From Mytilisepta virgata (lineage: Eukaryota > Mollusca > Bivalvia > Mytilida > Mytilidae): a stretch of DNA of 64,000 nt. The number at the start of each line of letters is the position of its first letter. Positions within the stretch are counted from its first letter, which is position 1. The notes below the pieces were generated by a model that was given only the letters and a program-made list of their open reading frames with translations, did not search any database and was not told the DNA's origin. Below are positions 33,465 through 47,200 of the stretch, one piece after another. The DNA is taken from the NCBI GenBank assembly GCA_028015205.1, contig CM051516.1:53944230-54008229 (forward strand), written 5' to 3'. Made by a program: the position numbers and the translations under genes.

Positions 33465-34403
33465 TGTCCCCCGCCGCAGAGAAAAGTCAAAGCTCCACAA
33501 GATATATAAAATGTGTATTATTGAAATGGTGGCCCAGTATGGATGTCAAAACAAAATAAAAAGCATTGCAGTACAATACAAATAACATTTTGCATCCACA
33601 AGGTGTTCCTGTAGTGTCACATGCACAAAAACATTAAAGTCCCATAACTCTTGCAAAATTTATCGTAGCAAAATTGCGGTGTACATGTGGTGACTAACAA
33701 TCCTACAAAATTTTAACGAAATCCGATCAGTGGTCTCAGAAGAGATGGGCTGACAAAGTATTCCTATAGTGTTGAATGCAGAAAAAAATCAAAGTCCCAT
33801 AGCTCCCGTAAAATTTGTCTAATCAAAATCACGGTACGATAAGGATCAAGTACATGTGGTGACTAACAATCCTACAAAATTTGAACGTAATCTGATCAGC
33901 GGTCCCAGAGGAGTTGCGCTGACAAAGTGTTCCTATAATGTCAAATGCAGAAAAAAGTTAAAGTCCTACAACTCCCATAAAATTTGTCAAATCAAAATGG
34001 CGGTGCGATAGGGTCAAGTACATATGGTGACTAACAGTCCTACAAATTTTTTACGAAATCCGATCAGCAGTCTCAGAGGAGTTGCGCTGACAAAGTGTTC
34101 CTATAGTGTTGAATGCAGAAAAACGTTAAAGTTCCATAACTCCCGTAAAATTTGTCGAATCAATATGGCGGTGCAACAGGATCAACAAAAGGTGACTAAC
34201 AATCCTACAAAATTTGAACGAAATCCGATCAGCGGATCAGCGGTCTCAGAGGAATTTGGCTGACAAATAAATGTGACGGATGGACGAACAGACGGATTCG
34301 CGCTGAAAAATAACTGTGACGGACGGACATACGCACGAACATACGGACAGACAGACGGACGCAGACCATTACTAGGTCCCTCGTCGCGTTGCGGTGGGGG
34401 ACA
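33465..34403. mobile_element. 939-bp inverted-repeat element with about 160-bp tandem core
   Basis: TGTCCCCCGCCGCA at 33465-33478 pairs with TGCGGTGGGGGACA at 34390-34403 (13 of 14). Inside, GCTGACAAAGTGTTCCTATA-type units repeat at spacings of 155-171 bp. Each unit contains a CAAATCAAAATGGCGGTGCG-type segment and an AATCCGATCAGCGGTCTCAG-type segment. A GACGGACGGACATACG tract precedes the right end. It is non-coding. A poly-A of about 24 follows at 34430. Confidence 0.8.
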
Positions 34404-36041
34404 AAAAAAAATAAATAAATAAAACAACAAAAAAAAAAAAAAAAAAAAAAAAATGATTGAAGAAGATACACACTGTACTTATTCAATATCTATTTATCTG
34501 CTTCTCTGAGGTTGACACAGATAATCATTACCTATACACGATATATTTAAAACATGTACAAACTACAGTTGTCTATTTATAATCCATCTTACCACTATAA
34601 GGTCACTACATAATATGGCATATTGAGTGGTATGTTCTCAAATCAATTATTGATAAAGTTTATTTACATGACCCAATGTTTTTACATGTTTACTACACCT
34701 ATAATTTTACTAGTTATGGTCATAAATGTTGATCTCTCAAAAACAAACAAAAGTATGTTACACGTCGGCCGTGAACTTTTCACGTCAAGGTAATATGGAC
34801 ATAGCACATGTTTTACTGGAGGAATAGAACGGATAAAAGTAAGTAGTTTTTTCTACAGTTTATAAACAAGTCTATAGTATAAGCATTTTATTTTTATTGA
34901 TGTTAATATGCTTTGATGCAAATGAGATAACAAAATGTGTACTTTGTGTGCTCTTTCTGGTTAATTTGTATAGCTACGAATATATCATAAACTTCCAAAA
35001 TAGTTGAAAAGACACATAGAAGGCATCTAAGGTTGTTTGAGTGATTGATAGATAAGTCATCTACATGACCACTTTTACGTGCATGACGAGAACATGTTGA
35101 TGTGATAGTGTAAAAATAACAATACGTTGAACTTTTCACATCTTTGAACAATTTTTCACATCTTTGACCAATAGCCGAATTGTCACGCAATTCTACCAAC
35201 AGAATTAAAACTTGATACTTAAGGATAGATAATGTTTCCGCTTGCCTTCAATTATCACCACGGAAGGAAACGTTCTGATACAGCAGAAAATTAACATTTT
35301 ATATTCGTATTTTTCCACTCGCTTGGCTAGAGGTAATAATTAATAAAAAGGTATATTTTTAAAACTATACATTTTACATTCACTACAAAATATCAACCCC
35401 CAGGCTACACGTGTTTCATCTTAACTCCCTAAAGACATGCATATTCGTTTAATTTAACTCGCATGCATGTACAAGTAGCTCCAATATGCTGTATCTTGAG
35501 AATATCGTTAATCTCCAGTAAATTTAAAAAAAAATCTCGATTAATATACATCAACGTAATTTAATAGTAATAATTTTTTTGACTGAGGTCAGACAGATGT
35601 TCTTTATTCAGCCTGATCTAGAAATCAGACAGAAACAGGAGCGTATACATGTACCTTGAGTTGAATGATTGGTCATAAACTTAAATTGTTACAAACCAAA
35701 CGTGGGTATCACTCGATCGAAATGACCCATGCACGAGCTAGGAGTCTTCGCTAAAGCTTATGTTCCATATAATCAATACGTATTTGAAAATAACATAATG
35801 TCATAAATAAACTGTGATGTTTGCATTTGTTCTGTAATGTGCCCTACTTACGATGAACCTTTTATTTTTACTTTGTATTACATAATGTATGCACTGAATA
35901 TATGTCAACACTAGACTTGATTATAACATTGTGAATAAACAGATTTTGTAGAAAACCTCTTCCGATGTGTTATTAATATGTATAGATTTTAAACTTTTGA
36001 CCTGGATAATCTTACATTATTAAATGAAAGCTAAAAGAATT
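34404..36041. other. Non-coding spacer
   Basis: AT-rich, with a poly-A/T tract near 34430 and no gene. The minus-strand frame at 34903-35199 has no recognisable motif and no support. Confidence 0.45.
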
Positions 36042-36209
36042 GAAAAAGTGTACTCTAACCTTAGTCACACTGAACTTTTTGTGAACTAACCGCTAAAAAT
36101 AAACTCAACGAATATGAACCCCGAAATATTTTGTAGTTGAATTTATTTTTAGCGGTTAAAATAGTTCACAAAAATTGTCCGTGTAACTGAGATTAGAGTA
36201 CACTTTTTC
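36042..36209. mobile_element. 168-bp foldback element with long complementary arms
   Basis: GAAAAAGTGTACTCTAA at the left and its inverse at the right open arms of about 65 bases each, which stay largely complementary through AACCGCTAAAAATAAA / TTTATTTTTAGCGGTT around a short centre. It is non-coding, probably a foldback MITE. Confidence 0.8.
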
Positions 36210-36352
36210 AAACAAAACGTTTTAGTTTGAACACAAGTTTTAAACATTGAATTACAACGTAATTCATGCTCAGTGTACATGTGCACATTATTTAATGGAG
36301 TGATTTTCTGACGATTAATTTTTATTGTGTAAAAATATATCGTTTTATTTAT

Positions 36353-36532
36353 ACAATAGTTGCTTATATAGAGGGCATTATCATGATATAGTGACTGCCC
36401 AAGGGACTGATATTGTCTGAAACATTGATAATGCCCAAGCCGCAGGCAGGGCATTATCAATGTTGAAGGCAATATCTGTCCCGAGGGCAGTCAATTTATC
36501 ATGATAATGCCCTCTATATAAGCAACTATTGT
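36353..36532. mobile_element. 180-bp foldback element with perfect 36-bp outer arms
   Basis: ACAATAGTTGCTTATATAGA continues GGGCATTATCATGATA. The exact inverse of all 36 bases ends at 36532. Further nested pairs follow: GACTGCCC/GGGCAGTC, GGGACTGATATTG / CAATATCTGTCCC and ACATTGATAATGCCC / GGGCATTATCAATGT. The unit can form a nearly complete cruciform. Confidence 0.88.
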
Positions 36533-36901
36533 GTTTATTTCATTGAAGAATATAAATCTGCTGGGTGTGAGTTCATTACATGTACATGTACATTGAATAT
36601 CTCATGATGACCTCTGGATGTGTGTTTATGTTTCTGTCATTACTTTTGCTGCTATGCTGGTAAACTGTACATTCATTGAAGTTTCTCATATATATTCTTT
36701 TTTCTACTGCAAACATTACTAACAAGAATTTATTATTCGAAATATGCATGCTTACTAAGTATATAAAAAAGTCATATTACAACAATACTATTTGAGCAAG
36801 TATTGTTTTTATTTCATTGAAACCAAAATTTGATCTAGAATTGTCTAGAATTTAATTAACAACTGCTGCATCACGTTAAAAAGGTGACGGAACTCTAAAT
36901 T

Positions 36902-36961
36902 GCAAGCAGGCATTACCGTGTGGTAATGCCCACGGGCATTATAATGATAATGCCTGCTTGG
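36902..36961. repeat. 60-bp hairpin related to the foldback elements
   Basis: GCAAGCAGGCATTA pairs with TAATGCCTGCTTG. Within it, TACC GTGT GGTA and ATGCCCACGGGCAT form inner hairpins. About 85-100 bases upstream (36803-36820) it shares ATTGTTTTTATTTCATTGAA-type sequence with the right flank of the 36353-36532 foldback. Confidence 0.7.
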
Positions 36962-37461
36962 CATTTTAACGCAGATTAATAAATACCACATGACCATGTT
37001 TTAACCAATAAAAACAACTAAATTTTCTCTGATATGAAATAATATCAAAATAATGGAATAAGGTTTTATATTATAGTGCAATGTGCCAGAAGTTTCACGA
37101 AGAAATCGGCCTTGGTCATCGGGAAATTTTTAAATCCTAATTTTACGCTAAATTCAAACCGTAAATATGAGCAAAAAATAAGGTATCGAATTTTTTTTCT
37201 CATTCTACACAAAAACAATAAAAAATGTTTGTAATATTAATTTTTAAAAGTTCACATTATGTTTGACTCAGAGTCATAATTTGTCAATTGTGTGCAATTA
37301 TGTGCAAACACGATTGTTTTTTACGGCACTTTGCTCTACTTTGTAACTTTTTGTTAGCCCTTATGTATGAATACATGAATGTATAGTAAGCAGAGAAAGA
37401 AAAAAAAAGAATACCTAAATAAAGAGAAACATTTTTTGTTTACATGAAATTGAGTAACTCT

Positions 37462-37585
37462 AATCGGCGGTATGTCCTTTCCCTCTCCTTTTTATTTTTA
37501 ATATCACAACTCTGTATCGGGCTTCGAAAAGATAAACGTTATTGTAAAGGGTTGACCAAAAAAGTTCAAAGTTATACCACCGATT
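37462..37585. repeat. 124-bp segment with 12-bp terminal inverted repeats
   Basis: AATCGGCGGTAT at 37462-37473 and ATACCACCGATT at 37574-37585 (11 of 12 paired). Possibly a short MITE. The flanks do not give a clear target duplication. Confidence 0.5.
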
Positions 37586-37804
37586 CTTTTCAAATTAATT
37601 CATTTTAAAGTAAATTAATTTAGATAAACAATACTTTTCCGGAAATTCATGTTCTTCTACCCGATATGTTAGCCAGCGCGCACATATTTGCAATGGAGCT
37701 CTGAATTGTGTGGATTGTCGTACACGTCACATACAGTACAACGAGAACAATTAAAGAAGTGTCCTTAACAAGACGAAAGTGAATATTTTTATGCACTCTT
37801 ACCC

Positions 37805-37858
37805 GGTCAAGGTACTCTGCTAAAGCCTTGAACCTTGACCTGGGTACTCGTGTATAAA
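37805..37858 (+). promoter_or_regulatory. Possible core promoter of GMC gene 2 with paired TCAAGGT sites
   Basis: TATAAAA lies at 37853-37859. Upstream, GGTCAAGGT (37805-37813) and its inverse ACCTTGACC (37832-37840) are separated by 18 bp. TCAAGGTCA is the extended half-site of monomer-binding nuclear receptors (FTZ-F1/SF-1, ERR). The coding start is at 38278 and an acceptor-like CTTTCTTTACAG ends at 38245, so a 5'-UTR intron is plausible. Confidence 0.4.
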
Positions 37859-38277
37859 ACTTACCCCATTACGTCTCATACGTTCTCATTGTACTGTATC
37901 CATTACTAAATACAGCTAGCTTGTTTTAATTGATTCCTAGACTCTTCCACTTTAAAATTGTAAACCGTATTTATTAAATGTAGTAGTTAAGAATCGATTT
38001 TGATGACTGGTTGTGCACATTTCAGCTATTCATGCCAGTATTACATAGTTATAGGTTCTCATGATCATGTAAATTAACCATAAATCAATATTTTTCAATC
38101 CACATTCGGTTAACTTTCTGTTTGTATAGACACAACAACAAGCACTTAGATTGATGGTTTTTAAAAGAAAAAGAACAAATAGTAACTGATGGGGCAATAT
38201 ATATAAGTCTAGTGTTATACACATATTAAACTCCTTTCTTTACAGAAAACTGAAAATATTCTTAAGACATCTTAACC

Positions 38278-41200
38278 ATGACTGATGTCACAACAGTTCT
38301 GGTAGTTGTTGCTACAATTGTGATAGCATTCTTCGTACTACGAGAAGAGAAAGATGTTGTTCTTGATGTTAAACTGAACACCACTTACGACTATATAATA
38401 GGTATGCTATTTACCATTTTAAAATGGATAGTATATTTACTATTACTTGAGTTCCAGTCTTTCAATAATCGGTGAGTTAGACGTATATAAAACACTTTAT
38501 TATATTTCAAAACGAAAATGTGAATTGTGATGAATAGAACCAAAAGAACACAAACGGATAAGCCGCATGAGTTCTCTAATCAATATTGAATGGACAATAG
38601 CTGATAATGTAGCTTGTTTGAGTGCCCTTCAATTTTGTTTTTAGTGTCTGGTATTTTTTCATAATTTGTTTAGCATCAAAAGAATATATACTGAAAGTAG
38701 ACAGTCTATTTTCTGATAGTAATTGAATGCTTAAAAACAAAGCACATTATAATATAATATAATCATGGTATTTTTATTTCTATTTATAATAATTTGATAA
38801 GAAATAAGCAATCCAAGAAAATGACAATTGTTTTGTGGAAAAGTAATATTTCATTTTTACTTTTTTAAAAAGTTGGTGCTGGTTCTTCCGGTGCAGTTAT
38901 TGCCAATAGACTTTCGGAAGATAGAGACGTTTCAGTTTTATTAATAGAAGCAGGAGGTTCCGAATATGGAAACGATGACATACGAATACCTTTGAGAGCT
39001 GCAGCCTGTGAGAATACGAAAACCGATTGGGGATTTTATACAATTCCACAAAAAAATGCCAATCAAATGAAACAAGATCAGGTACTTTTATTAATAATTT
39101 ACGTTAAATGTCGTGTTATTCGTGTTATTGATCTGAAATACTAGTTTAAGTTAATTAAAGCACCAGAAGCTTCATATACAACACATTACAAACAGTTACA
39201 GAAAGAAACGATAGAGGTTTACCTCACTTGCAGATGTCTATTACTATAGGTATATCCGTGCATTTATAGATGATTTATTTTTCAATCATCTATGCGAAAG
39301 GTTCATGTAAAAATGTTTCCTTTTCATCACAACCCCCATTTTAGTATTTTGTCTTTTGTTTGTTCGATTAAAGATCTTCTAGTTAGATCATGCTTATTCA
39401 AAACTATCACAGTCCCAGTGAAATTGCAAATCTGCTACAATCCCCACTAGTCATAGGTGCATTGTCCTATATGTCCCCTTGCTTGTGAGAATGAAATGCC
39501 TCTTGATCAGACAGCTAACGTGTCAGCCATATTAAATTCTTCTCTGGTCAGCAGAATTAACAAAAATATATTTTGCATTGAATTCGTTCTGACGGATTGA
39601 CAAGTAAACGAAATATCAGACATAGCTACATATCTAGTGCAAGCATCTAACTTTAATGTGGAATTATTTTTAGAAAGATTTTTGGCCAAGAGGAAAGGTG
39701 CTCGGAGGATCAAGTAGCATAAATTACTTGGCCTATGTGAGAGGAAGTAAATATGACTATAACAACTGGGAAGCCGAAGGGTGTACTGGATGGAGTTATA
39801 AAGATGTTCTACCCTACTACTTGAAAATTGAAGACATACAGTTACCACGATTTTATAATTCTGGTAAGCACCAAGTATTTTCTTGAAGTGTAAGGAATGC
39901 CTTAAAGATACATATAACTTATTCATTATAGTTTTAGTTAAAAACGTCAATTCCTAGCTATTAATTTTAATAACCTACAAAATTCAGCTCATTACAAAAC
40001 CATATATAGATGTATATGTACAGAGTCATAGAACTCTGGAAACTCCACAACAAACAACACGATAATTCAGGACTGACCATTCATAAGTGTAACAAGAGTG
40101 ACATATATTCTAAATAAATTCTTTGATACCAATTTTGATGCACAAGATAACTAAGATTTGTTACATTATTAAATTGTCACATTAAAAAGATTCAACTAGA
40201 AAATACGAGAGATTATATGTGACCACACATCGACCTTCTATTACATGTATTAGCAACGACTTTGTAAAATTCGTGCCCGCTTATCCCTCTAATTCATAAC
40301 AATTGGTTATTGTCAATATTCAGATTAATTTCAAAATTTGAGGAATGTGATTGGATGAACAATTTCGCGTTTGACGGGTGTTTATCATGTTTATTACGCC
40401 ATTTAGATAAATACAATTATGGTTGAAAAATCTGTTCTGAACAAAATTTGGTTATGAAAGAGATTGAAAATAAGCTATACTTGTATTTAAGTAACTAGAA
40501 TTAAACAATAGAAATGATATTACAGCGAATCACAATTTTTGAATTAAAACATAACAATGAGAATATTTAATATTATCAATTGTTATGGACGCAAGACCTA
40601 AGCAGTCGTATAAATTAGTTTCTGGGGTGAAAAGACTAATCGTTTTACAATTGTTTTATTGTTCAACTATGGTCAACTTTTCTGTATATGGGATATGTAT
40701 ATATGTATAATAGGAAGCAAAATTTCAGTTAAGGAGATCTACCATGTGCAATACAATGAATGAACCCTTCGTATTTCTATTATTTTTGAACTTTGCTCAA
40801 TACTGGTAATTTCTGTAACAATTCAATGAATAATCATGTCTGACAAGTCTGACGACTGGGTTGGCGAATACCCTCGGGGACCTAGGATCCACCATGCAGA
40901 GGCATCGTCCCAGGAGTTTCAAAATAACAATCTAAAGATACTAATATTAGATACAGTAAATTTATACTATGCTGTATACGACGCATTTCAAGGAGTTACC
41001 TCTCATCAGCAGCATTAAAACCGAAACATTTATATCCATTCCTTGCACCGCTTGATACTGTTTTATACAAATATTAGAAGCACAATATAATACTGGTTAT
41101 AGCTAAACTTCCATGCTTGTTTCGGGTTGAAATATAAACAATTATTTATTATTATTCCTAAAGTGTTCCTGCATTTCCATTTCAAGATAACCCTCAGAGA

Positions 41201-44200
41201 TGTATTTGCTTTACTTTGAAGAATACCATTCCAGAGGGGGCTATCTAGGAGTCAGTGAACCAATAAACACACCTCTTCCAGAGATATATAGAAAGGCTGC
41301 AAATGAACTGGGTATCGAAACTGTCGACCTGAATGGTGAAAACCAACTAGGTAATATTTAAATCAAATTTTATTTGTTTTAGATGTATGTAAATATGACA
41401 ATTATATCTCTGTTTTCACGCTACTGTGAGCATAATAAGTGTACTAAGATTGTTAATTACTAAGCCATTTATTCATGTTTTGTCATTTTAAATTTTAATT
41501 TAAATTTGCTCTAAAGAATTTTTGAAATTGTCTCGGTTTTTCTACATTTTACCTGAAAATTCTTGAAAATAATTATGTTTGAAATATAAGATATCAATAA
41601 TCTTTTTTATTGTGGTTATAATAAAAAAAAGATTTTTTTTTCATTTCTGAATGATAATTGAAAAAAAAGTTGTGAAGCGTTAATCATTTATTCCAAAAAG
41701 TTATATAAACCAAATCCAAACTCTAACGTATTTTATGGTCACAAGTAACATTCCAAAATTAAAAATGCTTTGTATCTCATATTATTTAAGTTAGCTAACT
41801 ATATTAGCCTTATAAAATAATGCATTATATTCTTTTATAATTAAAATGCAGGCATTTTAAAGTGATTTTTGGAAATTCAAAGTGTGATTTGACTGTTAAA
41901 ATGTATTCCGATTAATCTATTGATGAAAATGTCAAAAATTGTGTTTTCCAACAAATATAAATATCTCCATATTAATTGAAAAACCATGACTGAATTGAGT
42001 TTTTGTAATTGCATATATTATTTCAACACCATATAAGTGACCAATAAAAAAAAGTAAAACGTGGGATTTCAAAAATGAATAAAGGACGTAACTGAATTGG
42101 AGAAATTTAATGTATATGGTTTCAAATTCTACCAAAAATTAACCCTTACAGTGAGAGATATCAAAAACTAAAAATGTTTTGAAATGCGTTTTGACATAAT
42201 ATTGAAAGGGGAGCACCTCCAGTTCATTTATTTCAGGGGATCTGTAGACCAGTTGATGTAATATATATTCTCAATAAACATTCTTAGTTTTTTCTATATT
42301 TTACATTTTTATAGCGGTATATTATAAAGCACTATTTCACACTAAGTATCAAAATACTTCAACTGCATGACTCCCTCGGGCACTTAGGGTCCACCAGAAA
42401 AAATATCTTCTTACATCAAGGATTTAAATAGTCGACTATTTAAATAAAGTCAAGAAATACCAAAGAGATATTCGAAGGAGGAAAAAATCGCAACAACTGA
42501 CAAATCCCAGAGAACAACGAAGACAAGACCAAAAAAATACATGCACTTCAATTAAAAACTAAAAACATATGAACAACATGGACCCCACCAAAACACCGGG
42601 GGTTGACTCGGGTGCTCCGGAAGAGTAAGCAGTCTCTGCTTCCTGCTGGACACCCGCCATGTTGCCCATGTCAAATCCGGTATGATGAAGGGATAACATC
42701 AATGGAACAGGTCCATTTTCATTTGGGAAACGGTTTTTTCATACCTGTCAACCAAGTCATGATGACGTCAATAAAACTTTAATAAGGATGACTTCAACTT
42801 GGGATTAACGTACCCCTTTCCGAACAACTTTTCTGTCAGGAGCCGGGAAGTCAATGTATATGTCACAAGCTCTGGAATAACGTATGAGTTGTGAAATATA
42901 TATTCCATACGCCGCCGCTTTCTTACGTGTAGTTATATTAATACATATTCCAATCTACTTTACCAATATTGATGTGATGTTGCCTTTGAATTCTCGGAAT
43001 TGGTATATTTTTACTAGGATTTTCTTACATGCAGTCTTCTATGAAGAATGGAGAACGCGAAAATACAGCGAAAGCTTACTTACGACCAGTTATAAATAGA
43101 CCTAATTTACATATTAGCATTGATACGTTTGTAACAAGGGTAAGTGGTTAACTAGGATAACTTTCAAACATTTATTCTTGTAAATTTTAGTGTAGAATAT
43201 TTCGCTATTAAAACTGTATTATATTTGTAACATTGTTTTCAGTGGCTGGTCTGCTTATTCATGTTCGCCAATGTAATGTTATCAAGTCATCTAAATAAAT
43301 TTTCTAGGACTATAGAAAATTTTCCTTTTGTCAGAATAAAAAAAATGTTTTTCATGTCAAATTGTAAATAGACACGATTACGTAATGTCTCGCTCATTCG
43401 CTTGGTAATTATACAATATAGTAATAAGAGAAACGAAAGGTCTACTAGTAGAAATTATACAACCTCGATATGTCACAATTGCTACCATCAACCTTAGCGG
43501 GTTGAATAAAACTAATAAAAATATACAGCAGCAATTTGTTAATTGTCTTTAAAACTTAACGTCATTGGTTTGATGTTGATAATAATGAAGGCGTATAGCA
43601 ACCACAAAATATTTTTTTTTTAAATTGTATTATGCTTTCATTAACAGCAATGGTAAATCAAAGAAAGGTTATTTGATGGTAATCGGGTAAACCTTTAGTG
43701 TGACTGTTTAAAGAAGGGATAAAAATGTTTTCTGTATTTTTTAAAACAGACAGTCCTTGGTGAATATATATAAAACAGTTATGAAACGTATAACTTCCTA
43801 TGTTTGTAGTGGACCCCCACTGAGAAGAAATTCATTTCATAATGCAGGAAAATATATTTTATGACCGGGTATTTTGTATTATACAGGTTTTACTTAAAAA
43901 CAAAAAGGCAGTAGGAGTTGAAACAATAAAGGATAATAGAAAATTAAAGTTCATTGCCAAGAAGGAAGTAATATTATCTGCTGGCGCCATCAATAGTCCT
44001 GTTATACTAATGTTGTCTGGAATAGGACCAAAGAAGCATCTAGAAGCGCTGAAGGTATTTTGATACATGTAAATAAGAAGTAACCAATTAATATGTAAAT
44101 TATTATCCAGAAGAATAACAAGTACAAAATGTATAAATGATGACGGAATTGCTTGTTATTCTATATACTCATCTGATAATAAAAATATAGTAAATTTTTC

Positions 44201-47200
44201 TCTGACATATTGAATAAGTCGGCTTAAAGCCTGATATATACAACTGTTTACATATAACATTATGTACTAACTTCAGATACCAGTCATTGCTGACCTTCCA
44301 GTTGGCGAAAATCTGCAAGACCATTATCAGATTTTCTTAAAATTCACAATAAAGAAGCCTTACAGTCCTACATCAGACGCAGGACGTTCTCTCTGGAACA
44401 AACTACAGTATGCTTTATTTGGAAAAGGTATAATGGCAAATGCACCTTACTTTTATGTTTATATTAATATGGATATATACGTTTTAATCTTCAAGTCCAC
44501 ATTGAAGGGCCACTAATAAAGCGTCTTGTCTTATCTTATAGTAAATAATTAGTATATAATCTTTTTACTAACGGACAATCTCATTCCAATCAGTTAAACT
44601 GGGGATTTCTTAAGAGATAAGCTTTTCAAATACACCGACTATGTGAGAAAATAAAGAGAAAAAAGTTGCTCTTTGCTTGTATTTTCTTTCTCACATGTAT
44701 ACAGGTGTTGTTCGTTGTGAAAGCAAAATACAGAAGAAGATGAACATCTTGTCAAATGACTTGATCCCACAACTTTCAAAATAAACATTCTATGACACTG
44801 TCTTGATGCATTGTAAGGCTGCTACCGGAGAACTTGAATAAACTTGAATCTTATGAGAAATATATTCAAAATAACAATCCAAAGATACTAATATTAGATA
44901 TAGTAAATTTATACTATGCTGTATATGACGCATTTCAAGGAGTTACCTCTCATCAGCAGCATTTAAACCGAAACATTTGGAAGACCAAAAAGCAAACTTA
45001 TTTTAAAACAAGAAGTACTCATAAATAAAAATACCGAAATAGGAAGCCAAATTTCAGCTAAAGAGATCTACCATGTGCAATACAAGGAATGAACCTTTAG
45101 TAAATGTTCCTTCTGAAGAATACTTGAATAGATTGAAACCTAATTTGCAAATCAACCTTGCAGCTTTTATCTATAAATGAGATGATTGTAGTATACATGA
45201 TTTTTTTGTGTCGTACAGGTCCTTTTTCGGGAAGTGGAATAGAAGCACATATATTTGGCCAGATGCAAGATAGAGATAAGAATACTCCGTTATATCCAGA
45301 TTATCAGTTAGAATTCTTCAGTCATGCCCAAGACGATGGATTCATAGACTATGGACTACCTCTCAACTTCAACGAATCCGTAATAATTCCATTCTATTAA
45401 TTAATTTCTTATTTCAAGGTCTTTGTAATTATCAAACTTATATACAAAATTATTACTTTTTCAACTCACTTATATTGGTTGAACAGTATATATTATAGCT
45501 TTTTTATTAGGTCGATAAGAGGTTATTTTGAGCGGGGGCGACGCCCTTGCTCGATTTACATTCGCCACTAGGTCCATAAAGCCTCGTATCGATCTCATAC
45601 CTAACCTACAATTGTTAATATTAATACACAGCACAGAAGAAAGCCTTCCAATAATGATAAAATTAATTTTTACAAATTGATTAAATTATTTAAAGACCTT
45701 AAAAAGCTAAATATAGCTACGTTTGAAAATACAATAAGTCATGTGATCTGGTTACAGCGCATCAATTATGATGAAAAATATCAGGATAATAAGTATTATA
45801 TTATTATAGCACTTCATTGATGCGATATGATCATGATGTTGTTGTTTTGAACTATTAAAAACAATATTGACCAAGACCAGCGACCGCAGTCGATATTGCT
45901 GTTAGATGTGTGCTGAAACAGTTTGACACACTTGTTTTAGAGCTTTAGTCAGTGTCTGTTTCACTGATATCTTCCGCAAAAACGCTTATATATACATTTG
46001 TAAGAATAATCAGTCTGATTGTATGTGAAATCCTGTGAATGAAGCTTACCCAAAATCTTACATTTTCATATATATATAAGTTTCATAGTTCTTCATAATA
46101 CACCATTTAAACATTAAGTATAGTCTGAAGTATACACAAATTCGCAAACGGCGTGATAAATGTCAGCCTTGTATCTTTGAATTGTTTATTTCAAATATTG
46201 CTATGTCATGCCATTTTAAATATGCCCAATAACGACCCTAGGACAATTATTTAAATAGATCAATGCACTTCTTAACGAATTTGGAAGGTAAAATATTAAA
46301 TTGCTTGGGAAATAAACTCTTAAAAATAGATCGCAATTGGGCAATAAGATTTTCTGTCAAAACAAGGCACTGGGTGACATTAGCTTGTATGTATTATCTT
46401 AAAGTTTGTATATAATTTTCAATATGGCTACACACAATGAAAACTAGTTGGATAGTGGATCATTATATGTATGATTGCAGGTGAGGAATTTATTGAAATC
46501 AAGGTCTAGCACAATGGAATTTACAGTAGTGACAATTCAGATGCACCCAAAATGCACTGGGTCGGTTCGACTGAAAAGCAAAGACCCATTTGATTACCCA
46601 ATAATAGATCCTAACTACCTTTGTCATCCAGACGATGTTAAGTCTCTTATTGCTGGTAAATATTTTTATATTAAATTATCATACGATTACACACTCAAAG
46701 CATATACATTGTACTTTTCTAATAATATAATTTAGAACGTTTGCGAAACCCCTGTAAAGATACAGCAAGACTAAGCTTTATTACGTCTTTTCAATATGTG
46801 CAATCTGGATCTCATTGTCTAACCAAATTAGGAATTATTTCTATGTAAGATCACTTTAAAACGTTGCTATAACATTTCCTTAATTACACTACATTAACGG
46901 TGCACAGTAGTTTACCCCTCCCCGTTATGAACGGAAACTAAAATAATTCTACTCCTAAACTATTACAATTCTCGGAACTTGCATAAAAAAAGAAATCAAG
47001 CCTTTTGAATACATCTATCACATGTTATCAACGAACCGTATTCTGGGATGGGAAAGTGTTCGAATGGTGTTTGTCATTTTCATAATCTCCCATAAAACGG
47101 AGTTCGGCATAAAATTGGTAATAAAAAAATTAAGAAGTAATTTTTCATTATTTATAGGAGTAAGAACACTTCAGAAGCTACAACAAACTAAAGCGTTTAA

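Noticed and set aside
34903..35199. 98-codon minus-strand open frame with four cysteines
   Set aside because: No motif, no neighbours and AT-rich context; probably chance.
40836..41018. 60-codon open frame ending in a stretch shared with R1 copies
   Set aside because: The shared part is the interspersed repeat R1. The copies differ upstream and have stops, so a real peptide cannot be supported.
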